Of a stretch of DNA of 64,000 nucleotides, positions 35,944-48,129 are shown piece by piece. Origin of the DNA: Nepenthes gracilis (taxonomy: Eukaryota > Streptophyta > Magnoliopsida > Caryophyllales > Nepenthaceae). A program made the translations under genes and the position numbers. How positions within the stretch are numbered: position 1 is the first letter of the stretch; each line of letters begins with the position of its first letter. The stretch spans positions 4,611,991 through 4,675,990 of the forward strand of contig BSYO01000024.1 in NCBI GenBank assembly GCA_033239525.1, in the 5' to 3' direction. The notes below the pieces were generated by a model, which worked only from the letters and a program-made list of their open reading frames with translations, was not told the DNA's origin and searched no databases.

Positions 35944-37229
35944 CAGCCGAGAGTAAAGGAAAAAAGGGGGAAAGTAAGGAAAGGAAAAAGAAAGAAAGAA
36001 AAGAAAAAGGAAAATAAGAGGAAAGGAAAGAAAAGAAAAGAAGAAAGGATGAGAGGAAGGAAAAGAGAGGGAAAGAGGAGCGGCGCTTCTGCAGTGGCAA
36101 AGAAGGAAATCGGCATCCCAAATGGAAATCCTAAATCGACCTCTTCATTATTTGAGGAGACAGTGGGGGAAGGAGAAGGGGGGCCATCGTTACCCTAGCC
36201 GTGAGCTGATGCCGTCGTCCTTGTTCTTCATCATTGCCGCTGCTAGTTGTCGTCATGTGTTGGGATGACACTGATGTTTATGCGGTCAAAGTCGCCGCCG
36301 TGGGTTGGTGTTACCGCCATCGTCGATTCATACTGTTACCGTCGTAAGTGAAGCATGAAGCCGAAGCTGTCGCCGCCGATCTCCAAATCAAGGCAAGTAG
36401 ACTTCCTACCTCATAAAAATAAATTCTTCCTTCATTCTTGTTATGTTGAATCTATGAATTCATACCTTGATTGGTGGGAAAACGTCAAATTGTAGGGTTC
36501 CAGATTTGGGAACCCAAGCACAGAGCAATAGCTTTGTGAGAAATCAACCGACAATCTGGGATTGATGATGGATTAGGGTTGTACGAGTTGTGAAATGGAG
36601 TTACGTAGAATCAATTTTGCATGTTGTATAAATCGATTTAAGGGCCTCGGCACAACCGTGGGAAAACATAGCACGGTGCTCTGTTTTCCATATTTTTAGC
36701 CGGTTCAATGACCCGGGGCTTGCGAGAGGGCTTCAAATCTTCATTTTGCTAATGAATCTTCCCTTCCCATCCCTTGATGTTATTATTTGTTTGCTTCGAA
36801 TGAATTTGTGCCTACCGTCCTAAATTTTGTGATAAAAGGGGAAATTGGGGAAAACAGGGCCTTGGTTGGGTCTATGGCTACTGGGTGTGTGTGGGAGCGT
36901 TTGTGTAGCTGTATATGGACAGCGTGGTGGGTGTGCGTACCAGTGGGAAGGTGTGAGATGACATGGGTGTGAAACGTTGGGTAGCCGTGTGTGTGCGTGC
37001 ACTGCATGGGGGAGCAGTTCGATGCGCTAGTGTTGTGTGTGGGTGTAACCGGGTGTTGGCAGTGTGGCTGTGTGCGGTTCAGTAGCCATCAGTGAGTGTA
37101 CATGTGTTGCTTTGTGCATGTGAATGTTGGCTAGATACGTGAGTGAGTGAGTGAGTGAGTGCGTGTATATATATATGGGATGGTATAGTTATATGTATAT
37201 GTGAGTGTGTTTGTGGTTACGTGTGTGTG

Positions 37230-37234
<5 letters not shown>

Positions 37235-37313
<79 letters not shown>
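37235..37313. repeat. (TA)n microsatellite
   Basis: About 39 uninterrupted TA units, flanked on the left by (TG)n and GAGTGAGTG-type sequence. It lies in the nested solo LTR. At the same relative place the LTRs at 11911 and 53928 carry a short TATATA run. Confidence 0.9.
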
Positions 37314-37317
<4 letters not shown>

Positions 37318-37671
37318 AGTATATATAATTATACATGTAGTATATACATAATTATATATATGGGATGGTGCATATTGACGTATATTGATGGTAGAAAATA
37401 TTTTATTATGCAAGTATGTTAGTATGCTTGAAATAATATTAATTGGTTACGTGATTATTCCCGTATCTCGTTGATAAAATTTGGTAAAAATATTCTTCGC
37501 GTTAACCTTAGCAGTGTGCGTACGTCTTATTGGTACTCTATGGATAAGTAAAGGAGAGTATATAAAGACTCTACGGTATCCGAACGAATGGGAGTCCGTG
37601 AGACTGTAGGATAGTCTATACTTTTTCAATATCGATTCCATTTCGGAGGTTGAGGTCGTTAATATTGAGGA

Positions 37672-38240
37672 AAGATACTTATAACCTAGTGACCATCGTA
37701 GAGGATGATATCTGGAATATCATTCGGCGAGGGGTATCACGGGTGGTATCGGCATACTACGGGGGCAGCATCTGGGAGGACTGTAGAGATAATTAGATAC
37801 TATAGATAATCTCGTTGTATTATCCAGCCGTTAGGGGCGTAAATACACGGCCTTTGGTTCACTATGGTAGAATAATATCTAAGGAGATTCTTATTATCTT
37901 GTACAGGGGTGACCTCAAATTGAACTGATAATTAAATTCTTATTATCTTGTACAGTGAGTCGAGAAGGATGCTTATAACCTAGGGACCATTGTAGAGGAT
38001 GATATCTGGGATATCATTGACGAGAGGTATCGGAGATAGTATCGACATGCTACGGGTACAGTCTCTGGGAGGACTGTAGAGGTAGTTAGATACCATAGAT
38101 AACCTCGTTATATTACCCATCCGTTGGGGGCGTAAATACGTGGCCTTTGGTTCACTATGGTAGAATAAGGCCCATGGAGACTTCTGTCATCCATACAATC
38201 GTGACATCGTATTGAGCTGATGATCGGATTCAATGGAATC
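37672..38240 (+). repeat. Tandem duplication, period ~294 bp, in the nested solo LTR
   Basis: 'cctagtgaccatcgtagaggatgatatctgg' near 37685 recurs near 37979 as 'cctagggaccattgtagaggatgatatctgg', and 'cgtaaatacacggcctttggttcactatgg' near 37838 recurs near 38131. The two units are colinear with scattered substitutions. Confidence 0.75.
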
Positions 38241-39308
38241 CATGTTACTTCTTGATATCCAATTGTTCACATAACCTTTGATTTGTGTACATGACTTGTT
38301 GAGTCTCAGACAATGGTCGAGATATTACCCGCTATTTTTACGCTCATTCATTATTTATTATCCGAGATGCTTTGTTGTATTCATCTATTGTTGATTATAT
38401 TTACTTGTTGGGTATTCGACTCACTTTTGTATTTTATTAATTCCAGATTAGACATGTTGACAACAGGATAAAAGAGATCACGTGACTTTTGGGTAGCCAC
38501 CAGATAGAGGTGATATCAGAGTTCGAGGCTCCCATGATAAAGATTTGAAACTTTTCGTTATTCATTATTCTTTAGATATTTATCAGATATCTTATATATG
38601 ATGTTTGATATTTTGGGATATAATTTATTGAAGTTATTTGTTATTACTATTATAGATATTTAATTAATGGTGCATTTTTGAGATTTATTGATGATGTTCT
38701 TAATGATGTTGAGTTCATTAATGACGTATAATTGATAATTTTGGATAATTTGAGATTTTTACCTTGACGGTCTGGGTTGGATTCAGGGATCCGAGCTCGG
38801 GTTGTCACAACATTTCCATTGGGAGAGATAATCACAAATATTGTCCATCAAAACCTACTGTAGTCGCCTGGTTATGGCAATGGAGGCTTAGTTATGGCTT
38901 AACCTTGCCACAACAATAAAGGCCTGATTTTGGCAATGATATAAAAGAAGGAAATCAAGACAATTTCTCACATAAAAGAAGATAACTAAGAGAGACTTCA
39001 AGCATATCCTCAGATCTCAACTTTAAAGACTAGGAGAGAGCTTCTATCGACTCCAACTCATAGCAATGAATGCTCTATATTGGCTTAGGACAGTCATACC
39101 ATCAGGTAAGATAAATGATGCTCCATGATGCCAAATAAAGAGAGCTCCACAATTTATAACCAAGAAGAGTACTCAACATTATTGGTAGATAATAAAATCC
39201 TACCAAATAAGACCCCAAATCAATAAAATATTTGGCGAAAAAGCTTGCATTGATGGAGTTATAGCTAGTGTCCCATCAGCGACATGTTAAGAGTTAAAAT
39301 TCAAACCT

Positions 39309-39323
39309 CCCAATATGGGGGGG
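39309..39323 (+). promoter_or_regulatory. Polypurine tract of the Tat element
   Basis: Ends in a run of seven Gs (ATATGGGGGGG) just before TGATGGGT of the 3' LTR (39327). It primes plus-strand DNA synthesis. Confidence 0.65.
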
Positions 39324-39326
39324 TAG

Positions 39327-40131
39327 TGATGGGTATGACTAGAAACAGATCAGTCAAATGTACAGGTGAATAAGAGGCTCAAACACTGACGGTCTAATAG
39401 AAGACTCCTTTGAGCCCATGAGGCAAAAGACAGCATGTTCGAATCAAGAGATATGACCTGAACAGTCGAGCATTAAAGGATCATGATGGGCTACTTAAAT
39501 GAGCTACTTTAGATGGCGATTGAGTCAATCCAATAACTAAAAGTCAGACAATCCTACTAATGAATTGAGATGGCTGTTATACATACAAGTAACGTTCCTC
39601 ACCATTGAAACGAAGAGGCATCATGCCCATACATTGATTTAGGGGCTCATCAATCAAACGACGCCTCTCATTAGAAATAAAGCCTCTCTTGCAAAGAAAA
39701 AAAAGGAAAGGAAGGACAATGTCAGACAATGACGACGAAAGAGCAAAGTTAGACACTCTACCGAATGAGTGCAAATACAAAAGTCACTCCACTAGATGAG
39801 TGCATAAACACAAACACCTAAGCCGCTCTACAAATCGAGTGTATAAAAATGAGCATTGCCCTCCAAATATACATTTATCACCATCATCTCTAAATTCTCG
39901 TACTCATTTCTTAATATCTTTCTTATCCAAATAGAAAGATTTCTAATTTGAGTATTAGAGGATATATAGGGGAGTAAGTCCCATATACCATTTACAGCTT
40001 GTTTGTTATCTTGTTGTTCGCAAGATTTAGATTCAGAGTTACGAAGATCGGACCCGTTTTTATTTGAACCATCAAGCGTGATAAGGTAATTTTCTAATTC
40101 ATATAATAATTCGAATTCTCGGGACATATTA
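39327..40131 (+). repeat. 3' LTR of the Tat element
   Basis: About 805 bp, colinear with the 5' LTR (752 bp) but longer by one insertion of about 50 bp near 39780-39840. It is followed by ATAAT, the same 5-mer as before the 5' LTR. Confidence 0.85.
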
Positions 40132-40855
40132 ATAATACTTTATTATTATAATATAAAAATATAATACTCTTAATATATTATATAATTTTGGTGCTCGGCA
40201 GGGAAACAAATTTATGAGTTAGTACTTGGGAGTAATGATTTCCTAATCTAATTCCACCCACGAAAGTTGGCTAATTTGAATTTTCCACATCTTCGTTCGA
40301 CATTTGTCTGATGATATGTTTTATTCTTTCTTACATTTTTGGTTTTAAGATTTGACTCTTTTTCCAATAAAAATATCTCAACTAACTTAAATTAATTTAT
40401 ATATATATATATATATAGGTGTGTTTTAATTCAATATCATTATTAACAATTATGCCTTGTTTGGTGGCATCGAATGTTTGATGCTATCCCATCCCCCCTC
40501 TTTACTTCTATTGTGGTCACCATTTTATTCTATGTCCAATTCTATTGTTATAGTTGAGAAAAATATTTTAATCATCTATCTGGCTAAGATATCCTTAAAT
40601 ACACAATTTATGCTAAAATATTGCAATGTAAAATAGCGCAGTGTGTTATTTGAAAAATAGACAAAAGATTATTGTTCAAAGGCAGAAACAACTAAAATAG
40701 AATCTAAATTTAAAGTATTAACAAGAGACGAGAATCCTTCTCCAATAACAGGGCCGAAGTACCAAAACTAGTGAAAATAAATTTTTGAGGGGATAACTTA
40801 AGGGGTTAGATATATCCAAAATTAAATATCATATGGTCGATCTATAATACTAGAT
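40132..40855 (+). repeat. Right part of dispersed repeat X (copy A)
   Basis: Clear match to 52690-53350: 'attatataatttt(g/a)gtg', 'gggagtaatgatttcctaatct(a/g)attccaccca', 'ttgtttggtggcatcgaat', 'gtaccaaaactagtgaaaataaatttttgagg'. The class is unknown; it has no coding frame. Copy B shows the same sequence uninterrupted at the place where copy A holds the Tat element. Confidence 0.65.
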
Positions 40856-40930
40856 TCTGTTATTCATATGCTATTAGAATTAGGTATACACATGTTTAAA
40901 ACCTTATCACCATTACTTACCGGTAACATG

Positions 40931-42572
40931 TGATAAGGTGTGAATTTTGAAATTATAAATTTGATTATGATTAGTTAAGTTAAAAAGAGAAAATTTTAAC
41001 ATTAAATGAAAGATTTGGTCAAAGTAAATTTTGGATCAGATCATATCAGGTTAAATGATACTTAATCAATGCCTAATGCACGAACCTATCTATGGTGGGT
41101 AGAGAGATTACATTTGAAGGACGTCTAACCAGAGCTCAAATGCACTTTTGATAAATTATCAATACCTGATATTTGCTTGATAGATATTTATGCGCACTTT
41201 TTATAAATTATTCACCTTTGAAGTGTGTCTGAATTGACACTTGTGTGCCACAATATTTTGATACGACGACCGATAAAAGTCATGTCCGGCTAATTATTAG
41301 TCATTTTTTTCAAATCTTTGAGAGAAAAGAGAGGTGAGAAGAAGAAAAGAGAGAAGGAGAGAGAAAAGATTGGAGGAGAACATTTAAAGTGAATTCAAAA
41401 AAGATTTTGATAAATTTAAAAATAAGATAAGTATTGATTTTTATTTGTTACTAATTTTTTCTACTCCATTAAACATTTATTGTTTTAAATACATATGCAT
41501 GCTGTACCTTCATAGTTAGACTATTTATGCTCCGGAGTGACATTGTTGCATTTTTCGGAGTTCCTTTATTCCTTTAAAGGGTGGAGTGGCCTTGCTTATC
41601 TCTAAGGATGGAGCGGCCTTGCGTGTGGTGTGGTCTGAGCTGATTTGAGATTGCCACGCTTGAATTTGTAATCCTGTTATTAATGACTTTCGTCATGGTT
41701 TAAGGGTCACCCTGTTTCTATGTTCCATTTTCAAGTCGTCAAAACACTTGGTAATGAACATATGTTTGTACATTTTACAATTTTTAATACAATTAATTAC
41801 TTACAAAAAAAAAAAGACTATTTATGCTCCATATGCATTCATTTTTATTCCCATTTTTTATAAATTTTATGATGTTTGTGTCCTAAATTCACATCTATTA
41901 TGTTGACAAGTAAGTTTTTCATATTTTTCACTCATGCATGTGTTAAAATTTTAATTTAATACTCTCATATATTTTAATTTTCTTATATAATGTTTAGCAT
42001 ATTTTTAATTCTTAAATATATATCTTGTATGTCTTAAAATTGTTATAAATTATCCCGACATGTTTGTCAATTGAAATAAAAAATTAAAACTAAGAAATTT
42101 TATTTATTTTTTTGATTTCTTGCCACATGTTTGAAAATTTCATAATGTAACTTTTGTATATCTTACAATTTATATATTCAAGATCCTGTAGAAATTTGAT
42201 ACACCTCACAGCAAATAGTTGAAAGAATTATGATGAAAACTCTATAAATTGTGAGATGACTAAGGATATTTACTCCAGTATAAGGAAATATGAAAGGTTA
42301 TTTGTATTTGTGTAGAATTTTTTCTTCGTTATACATGAACCATTGTATAAAAGGTCTTAATCATTAATAATATATTATCACATATCTTATTATATTATAA
42401 TTATAATCGTTATTTGAACATATCATTCGCGGGGTGAAAGTAACGTTTAACCCTATCTATAGGGTTATATGTATGATAGTCAACATATGAGTTTTAAATA
42501 GTAGTATAAGACCTTTAGTTGTGTTGGAATAAATATAACCCTGGTTTTTATTATTCGCTTATTTATTGGTAA
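40931..42572 (+). repeat. Partial Tekay/Del-like LTR
   Basis: It begins TGATAAGGTGTGAATTTT and runs parallel to the LTR at 25995 (TGTAAGGTGTAAGTTC): the AATTAAGTT block, a GA-rich stretch (41330-41370), and the 'gggtgaaagtaacgtttaaccctatctatagg' motif at 42430 that matches 27225. It stops at about 42572, joined directly to integrase text. It carries a LINE/SINE tail insertion at 41534-41815. Confidence 0.65.
41534..41815 (+). mobile_element. LINE or SINE tail with 15-bp target duplication
   Basis: The 282-bp insert is flanked by GACTATTTATGCTCC at 41519-41533 and again at 41816-41830, with a poly-A tail (41805-41815) at its right end after the typical TTTTTAATACAATTAATTAC tail context. No pol III boxes were found, so a 5'-truncated LINE is more likely than a SINE. 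The original LTR reads straight across when it is removed. Confidence 0.85.
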
Positions 42573-42980
42573 AGTCTTAAAAGTATCACCATTGAAAAGA
42601 ACGTCTAGATTCGGGGTGAAAGAAAAATTAAAGTCAAAGTTTATTGGTCTCTTTGAGATTTCAAAAAAAGTCAGAGAAATGGTGTATCTATTAGTATTGC
42701 CACCAAGTATGGCAGAAGTACACAATGTATTCCATTTATCAATACTTTGAAAGTATATACGTGCCCCGATGCATATCATTGATTATGGACCCTTGATCAT
42801 CAATGAAGATTTTTCATATATGCAGGAATCGGTGCAAATTTTAGAACAAAGGGACCAGGTGCTTCACACAAAGACAATCCCCCTAGTCAAGGTTCTGTAG
42901 AGGAATCACTTGCACGAAAAAGCCACATGGGAGCAAGAGGATGAGATCTGGAATAAGTATCCTCATATGTTTTCTTAAGG
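42573..42980 (+). pseudogene. Chromovirus integrase C-terminus with chromodomain
   Basis: The frame reads LKVSPLK, RFGVKEKLKSKFIGLFEI, VLPPSMAEVHNVFHLSIL, then a chromodomain-like VKVLWRNHLHEKATWEQEDE and KYPHMF. Those are the conserved GPF and chromodomain texts of Tekay/Del chromoviruses. It has one or two stops. Its 5' end is fused to the partial LTR at 40931. Confidence 0.85.
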
Positions 42981-43019
42981 TATACAAATTCCTCTAAAAT
43001 TTTGAGGACGAAATTTTAT

Positions 43020-43034
43020 AATGGGGTAGGATTA
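43020..43034 (+). promoter_or_regulatory. Purine tract and start of a 3' LTR
   Basis: 'gaggacgaaattttataatggggtaggat' precedes TATAAGAATCGAG (43033), the usual layout of a chromovirus 3' LTR. The LTR can be followed only ~30 bp before it diverges from the sister LTRs at about 43060. Confidence 0.5.
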
Positions 43035-43064
43035 TAAGAATCGAGTTTTATAATTATGCTAAAA

Positions 43065-43800
43065 ATTTGGAAGCCAGAGGCTCACCTCGAGATGCAACAG
43101 TGGTATAAATTTAATCGATGGATCTGATTAGCAACTGAATTAATTTTGGTTAACAAGAAGACAACACGGTTGGCAAGAAGACAACACGGTCAGTAGCAGT
43201 AGAAATATCAACACACTTCAGCAATATTACAAGAGAACAAATGACTTAGCATGCCTTACAATTAAATTAAGCAACATCGCATACACAGAGTAGCAAGCAA
43301 CACGGCAGCAGCATACTTCAGCAGCTTAAGAGGGCAGCAACTTGAAAATATGGAGATGTTGGTTGACAGCATCCTTGCGCTTTCTGTTTTTGCCAGAGGA
43401 GCAGGATCCGAAGCGGTGGTTGCTACAAGAATGAAATATTCCAAAACATTCGTTTTTGATAGAATTTGAACTTATTGTGCCATAGTTGAGTGTTTCTATC
43501 CAATCGCTACATAGACACAATACAATGTCTCACTCTCAAAGGTGGCCCTGAGAGGCAGAAGAGACGAGATAACCAAGGGAAAAAGAGAAGTGAAGAAATT
43601 AAGTACCCCATGTTGCAATAGCTGAATTTCGGGCAAGTACACCATAAGCTTTTCTTTTAATTGTTGTCAATCTTTGCTATTTTTCTTCAAGTATTATTGA
43701 TCCAATACTTAAATTCCTTGTTCTACTATGCTATCACTATTGTATCATTATTTTAGAACAGGTAAAAATAAGTTTTGAGGTTGATAAATTAGCTACTAAA
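43065..43800. other. Unassigned sequence after the 3' LTR start
   Basis: It has no frame or family match. A 20-bp direct repeat ('aagaagacaacacggt') occurs twice near 43154 and 43174. The region after 43640 leads into the minisatellite. Confidence 0.3.
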
Positions 43801-44620
43801 CTGGTTAAGGCATCATGTGCTGAATCTGATTTTTCAGTATATGTTGGACCAGCTGCTAAAAGCTGAATTTGATTTTTCTGTATATGTTGGACCGGCTACT
43901 AAAAATATACTGAATCGGCAGTTGAACCGGCTGAACATCATGTGTTGATGCTGAAATTTTTAGCCTATAAAAAATATATTGAACCGGCTACTTAAAATAT
44001 GTTGAACCGGCCACTGAACTGGCAACCGAACCGACTAAAGTATCATTGCTGATACTGAATTTTTAGTCTGTAAAAATCAGCTCGAATTGGCCACTAAATC
44101 AACAATCGAACAAATTGAAGTATCATTGCTGATACTGAATTTTTTGTCTGTAGAAATCAGCTTGAATTGGCCACTAAACCAGCCACTGAATTGGCAGCCA
44201 AACCGGCTGAAGCATCATATGTGATGCTGAATTTTCAACCTATAGCACGTATATTGAATCAGCCACTGAACCGATAACCAAACCGGCTGAAGTATCATGT
44301 GTTGATGCTAGATTTCCAGCTTGTAGAAAGTATGTTGAACAGGCCATTGAATCGGCAGCCAAACTGGCTAAATGCACCATGTACTGGTTCTGAATTTTCA
44401 GCATGTGTAAAACTAGTTTTGAGGCTATTAAATTGGCTAATGCATCTGAATTTTCAGCATGTAGGAAATTAAATTGAGGTGGCTAAATCAGTTATTGAAC
44501 CGGCGACCGAACCAACTGTGCATCATGTGCCGATTCTGAATTTTCAGCATGTAAAAATCAGTATTGAGGCTTGCTGAACCGGCTGATAAACTACGTAGAT
44601 TAATTATGAATTTTCTTTTT
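43800..44620 (+). repeat. Minisatellite with ~85-bp unit (GAACCGGC-rich)
   Basis: About nine or ten degenerate units, each with GAACCGGC, 'ctgaagtatcat..gctgatgct' and 'gctgaattttcagcatgtaaaa'. The words 'tgaatttt(c/t)ag' occur near 43950, 44060, 44139, 44229, 44308, 44391, 44449, 44537 and 44608. The unit length varies (~80-110 bp). It is not coding; internal GAACCGGC pairs also recur at a shorter scale. Confidence 0.75.
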
Positions 44621-45780
44621 GTTGGCCAAATTACTGTATTAACAAATCATCATTTCAGTATATGTAAAAATTACAAGCCTCACTGTTCACTATTAATTGC
44701 TGCATTTCTAATATTTGGATGCTAAATTTCAACTCCTATATTTATAAAAGTTTAAGTAGAAGCTCTACACAATAGTACAAAGTATGATTATTTTCTCTCA
44801 AAATTAAGAAAATTATGAAGAAGTACCAAGAACAATTATAGAGTTCTCACAAAAAATTTTAAAATGAATTAAAAAATTAGACTAAAAATTTATTTAGAAG
44901 GTAATATTTTCTAGCATATATTAGGATATTATAATAAAAATCGAGAAATTGCTCCTAACACTGCAGGGGAAGAAAGGCAGCTTTTGGCCCTGTGTATCGA
45001 GTATAAAGGTATGTACCATTTACCTCTGGGTATAAATAGAATGGATGACTTTAGATTGTGTGAATTGAATACAATCTTTTTCTCGATTATACACCCTATT
45101 AGTTGGTAAGACCTATTGGCCTTAATCCCTCAAGTTAAGTAAGTTTTGACTGTAAGACAGTAAAAAGGACAAGATAAAGAAAATTAGATATATCAGGAAA
45201 ATATTTTCCGTTCATGTTTCATGTTTATGTGTGCTTTAGTACTCCTATTCCTTTCGATGGTATATTTTCAGTATAAATATGCATGTCCTTATTAGATTGT
45301 ATTTTATTGAGTATTTGGCTCACTTTTTTATTATTTTACTACCATTCAGATATCTCGTAGGGGTTGATGTTTGACGAATATGAGTGAAGATGGTTTTTAC
45401 TTTACATTTAAATAATGCATTCGAGATACTTAGAATTTTGATGTATATTATATTTTTTGTGGCGTTAGATTAGAATTTCTTCCACAAATTATAACAAGTA
45501 TTATGTATGCTTCCACAAGTTAAAATGAGATTGATTTTGGGTTTTTAACAGGTATCTTTTTTTAACAAAACCTGACATCGTAATCCTACAGTATGATGTT
45601 GGAAATGATTATGTATATATTCATGTATATTTATCACATGAACATACACATTAAATGATATATGGATCCTGTGTATAGTACGTGTACATGTATTCCAATA
45701 GTACAAATTAAATGATTATAGTATAAGTATTATATATGGATTTTGTGTATGTTTATGTGTATGTTCATATATATTTATCC
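44620..45780 (+). repeat. LTR-derived sequence (R/U5-like), tentative
   Basis: AT-rich. The stretch 45000-45110 has 'gtaccatttacc..tgggtataaatag' and 45060-45130 has the 'accctattagttggtaagacctattggcc' text that parallels the conserved U5 region of the LTRs at 25995 and 40931. 45600-45780 has a possible 60-bp duplication around 'tatatggatcc...tgtgtatg'. Its limits could not be set. Confidence 0.35.
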
Positions 45781-45799
45781 CATTAAATGATTATAGTAA

Positions 45800-48120
45800 T
45801 GACTAATGATGAAAATTAGGATGTGAGACTTGACATTGCTTGTACCTGAGCCACAGTTAATGTGTTGCTTGTATGTAGATAAGAAATGGGATGACGCCTG
45901 ATATGTGTCTGATCGGCATTTGTACGTCGATTCGCCTATATAAGTGTGCTTTACACTAATTTTAGATATTTTCATGAGAAAAGAAGAAAAAGGAGAGCGA
46001 GATAGAAGGGAAAGAAAAGAGAAAAAGAGAAAAGAGATGATTTTAAAGCATTATTTTGTCAAATATATTAGGTTAAAGGATAAGGTAAGTATATATAAGC
46101 CTGATCTTTAATATGTTTTTATTTTTCTCTAATTTTGTTTATTTTTTGTGGTTTATTGTATATACATATTATTTTTTAGTTACACCACTTGGAATATATA
46201 TTTATGCATGTAGTTTCACTAGATATTTTAAGGTTTTTGTTTAGTTTTACTAAATATTGAAAAAGTTTATTTGTTTAAACAAAATAGGTAAATATTTTTA
46301 AATATTATACTTATATTTGAAATATTTATAAAAAAAGAATTATGAAAACTCGCATTTGGGTATTGCATATAGTATTCTATATATGTACTTCAGGTTGGAC
46401 TCAATTTTATTATTATTTTAAATATTTATACTTTCTTATTGTGTGAAAAATTTTATATTTATATTTCATTGAAGTGAATGTTTTATATTTTTCTTTCAAA
46501 GAAGAAAAGTTTATGACGTTTATTATAAAATATTCGATTTGGTATTTTGTTAAGAACCGTCGTAAATAATTAAAATAAATTAATATATTTAAATTTCTTG
46601 ATATATTCAAATAGATTTAGGACTGTATCTATCATCTACGAGTGGTAAAAGAAAGTGCTATTTGATCCAATCTATAAAAATGAATATTTAGACGGCTTGT
46701 CTATTTGTCTAAATAGTAATAATTTGATATAACATTATTGAGAGTATGTGTAACCCATCATCAAACTTAGCCTTTTGGTTTTTGATTCTTCACTTTTAGT
46801 ATGTTTTAGATTTTTAATATTTTTATTTGCATTTGAATTGATATTAGAGATATTTGATTTGAGACTAGTAGGTTTGACCACCCTTTGGATTGTGATATCA
46901 TATTTTTGATGGTTTCATACATTTGGATTATTTGATATCCGTATTCAGATTGTGAACTTTGTGTATGAGACTACATTTGGATATTCATTGATGTGTTATA
47001 TTGTTTTGTTTGGATATTTAATTTATAAGAAATTTCATGCATATTTTATTACTTTGTTTGTTCACTCTGATTATAGACATATGGATTATATATATATATA
47101 TATATACATATGTGGATATTTGTTAAGTATTCAATTTATAATTTTATTATTTTTTTGTATTTCTAGATTAAATGGCCATAGATAACTTATATAGAACTTG
47201 AATGAGGACGTTGATAGTGATTTGATTTATATTTTATGATTATTAGATTTGTAGTTTGGTTGTGTTTGTATTTTGATATATTTTTAGTAATGAGGGGATT
47301 ATATATTGGCAAATGATAGTGTATTGTATTGAGATAGAGGTGTGATTTGGATTATTTCATTATTTCTATTGTGATATTTTTTGGTTTATGCTGGATCAAT
47401 AATGTGATTTCACGTTATTTGAACTGTCATTTTTTTTACAAATTTTAGAGCAGGTTGTAACTAGTATTTGATATCTTGATGAATAGTTTAGAGAGTTTTC
47501 ATAATTTTTGATATTATTATTATTATCAGTAGATTTTATATATTGTTAGGTCCAACCAAGTATTGAGTATCATATCTTGGGTGTTATATGGAACTCAGAT
47601 GAGAACGTTGACAAAAACTTTATTTATATTTTATGATTATTAGATTTATAGTTTGGTTATGTTTATATTTTGATATATATTTGGTAATATGGGGGTTATA
47701 TATAGTGTATTTTGATATATTGTTGGTTTTGTTTCTATTTTTGATATTATGTATTGTATTGTGATAGAGGTGTGATTTGAATTATTTCAATGTTTGCATT
47801 GTGATATTTTTGGGTTATTCAAGATCAATAGTGATTTCACGTTATTTGAATTGTTATTATTATTATTTTCTTTTTATGAATTTTAGAGTAAGTTATAACT
47901 AATATTTGATATTTGGGTGAGTAGTTCAAAGAGTTCTTATAATTTTTGATGTTAATATTATTATCAACAGATTTGATATATTATCAGGTCGGACCTGTTA
48001 TTGGATATTATATCTTAGGTGTTTCCTTTTGATTGAGGATTTATTTTATAAATTTTTATTATTACCATTAATTATTATCTTTTTTTAGTCAAAATTTGTG
48101 ATAATACATGAGTATTATTA
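45800..48120 (+). repeat. Tekay/Del-like LTR, plus orientation
   Basis: TATA box TATATAAG at 45937 followed by a GA-rich leader (45977-46040) and the conserved U5 words near 46640-46720 ('atctatcatctacgagtgg', 'ggcttgtctatttgtct'), the same order as in the LTRs at 25995, 40931 and 62577. No primer site follows at its end. Termini were not placed. Confidence 0.5.
47186..48010 (+). repeat. Tandem duplication, period ~400-440 bp
   Basis: 'ttatgattattagattt(g/a)tagtttggtt' at 47237 recurs at 47634; 'gatagaggtgtgatttg(g/a)attattt' at 47333 recurs at 47763; 'agttcatt..cataatttttgatattatt' near 47500 recurs near 47935. The second unit is ~40 bp longer. Confidence 0.75.
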
Positions 48121-48129
48121 TAAAAAATT

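Noticed and set aside
37131..37422. Three open frames of Tyr-Ile repeats
   Set aside because: They are translations of the (TA)n array.
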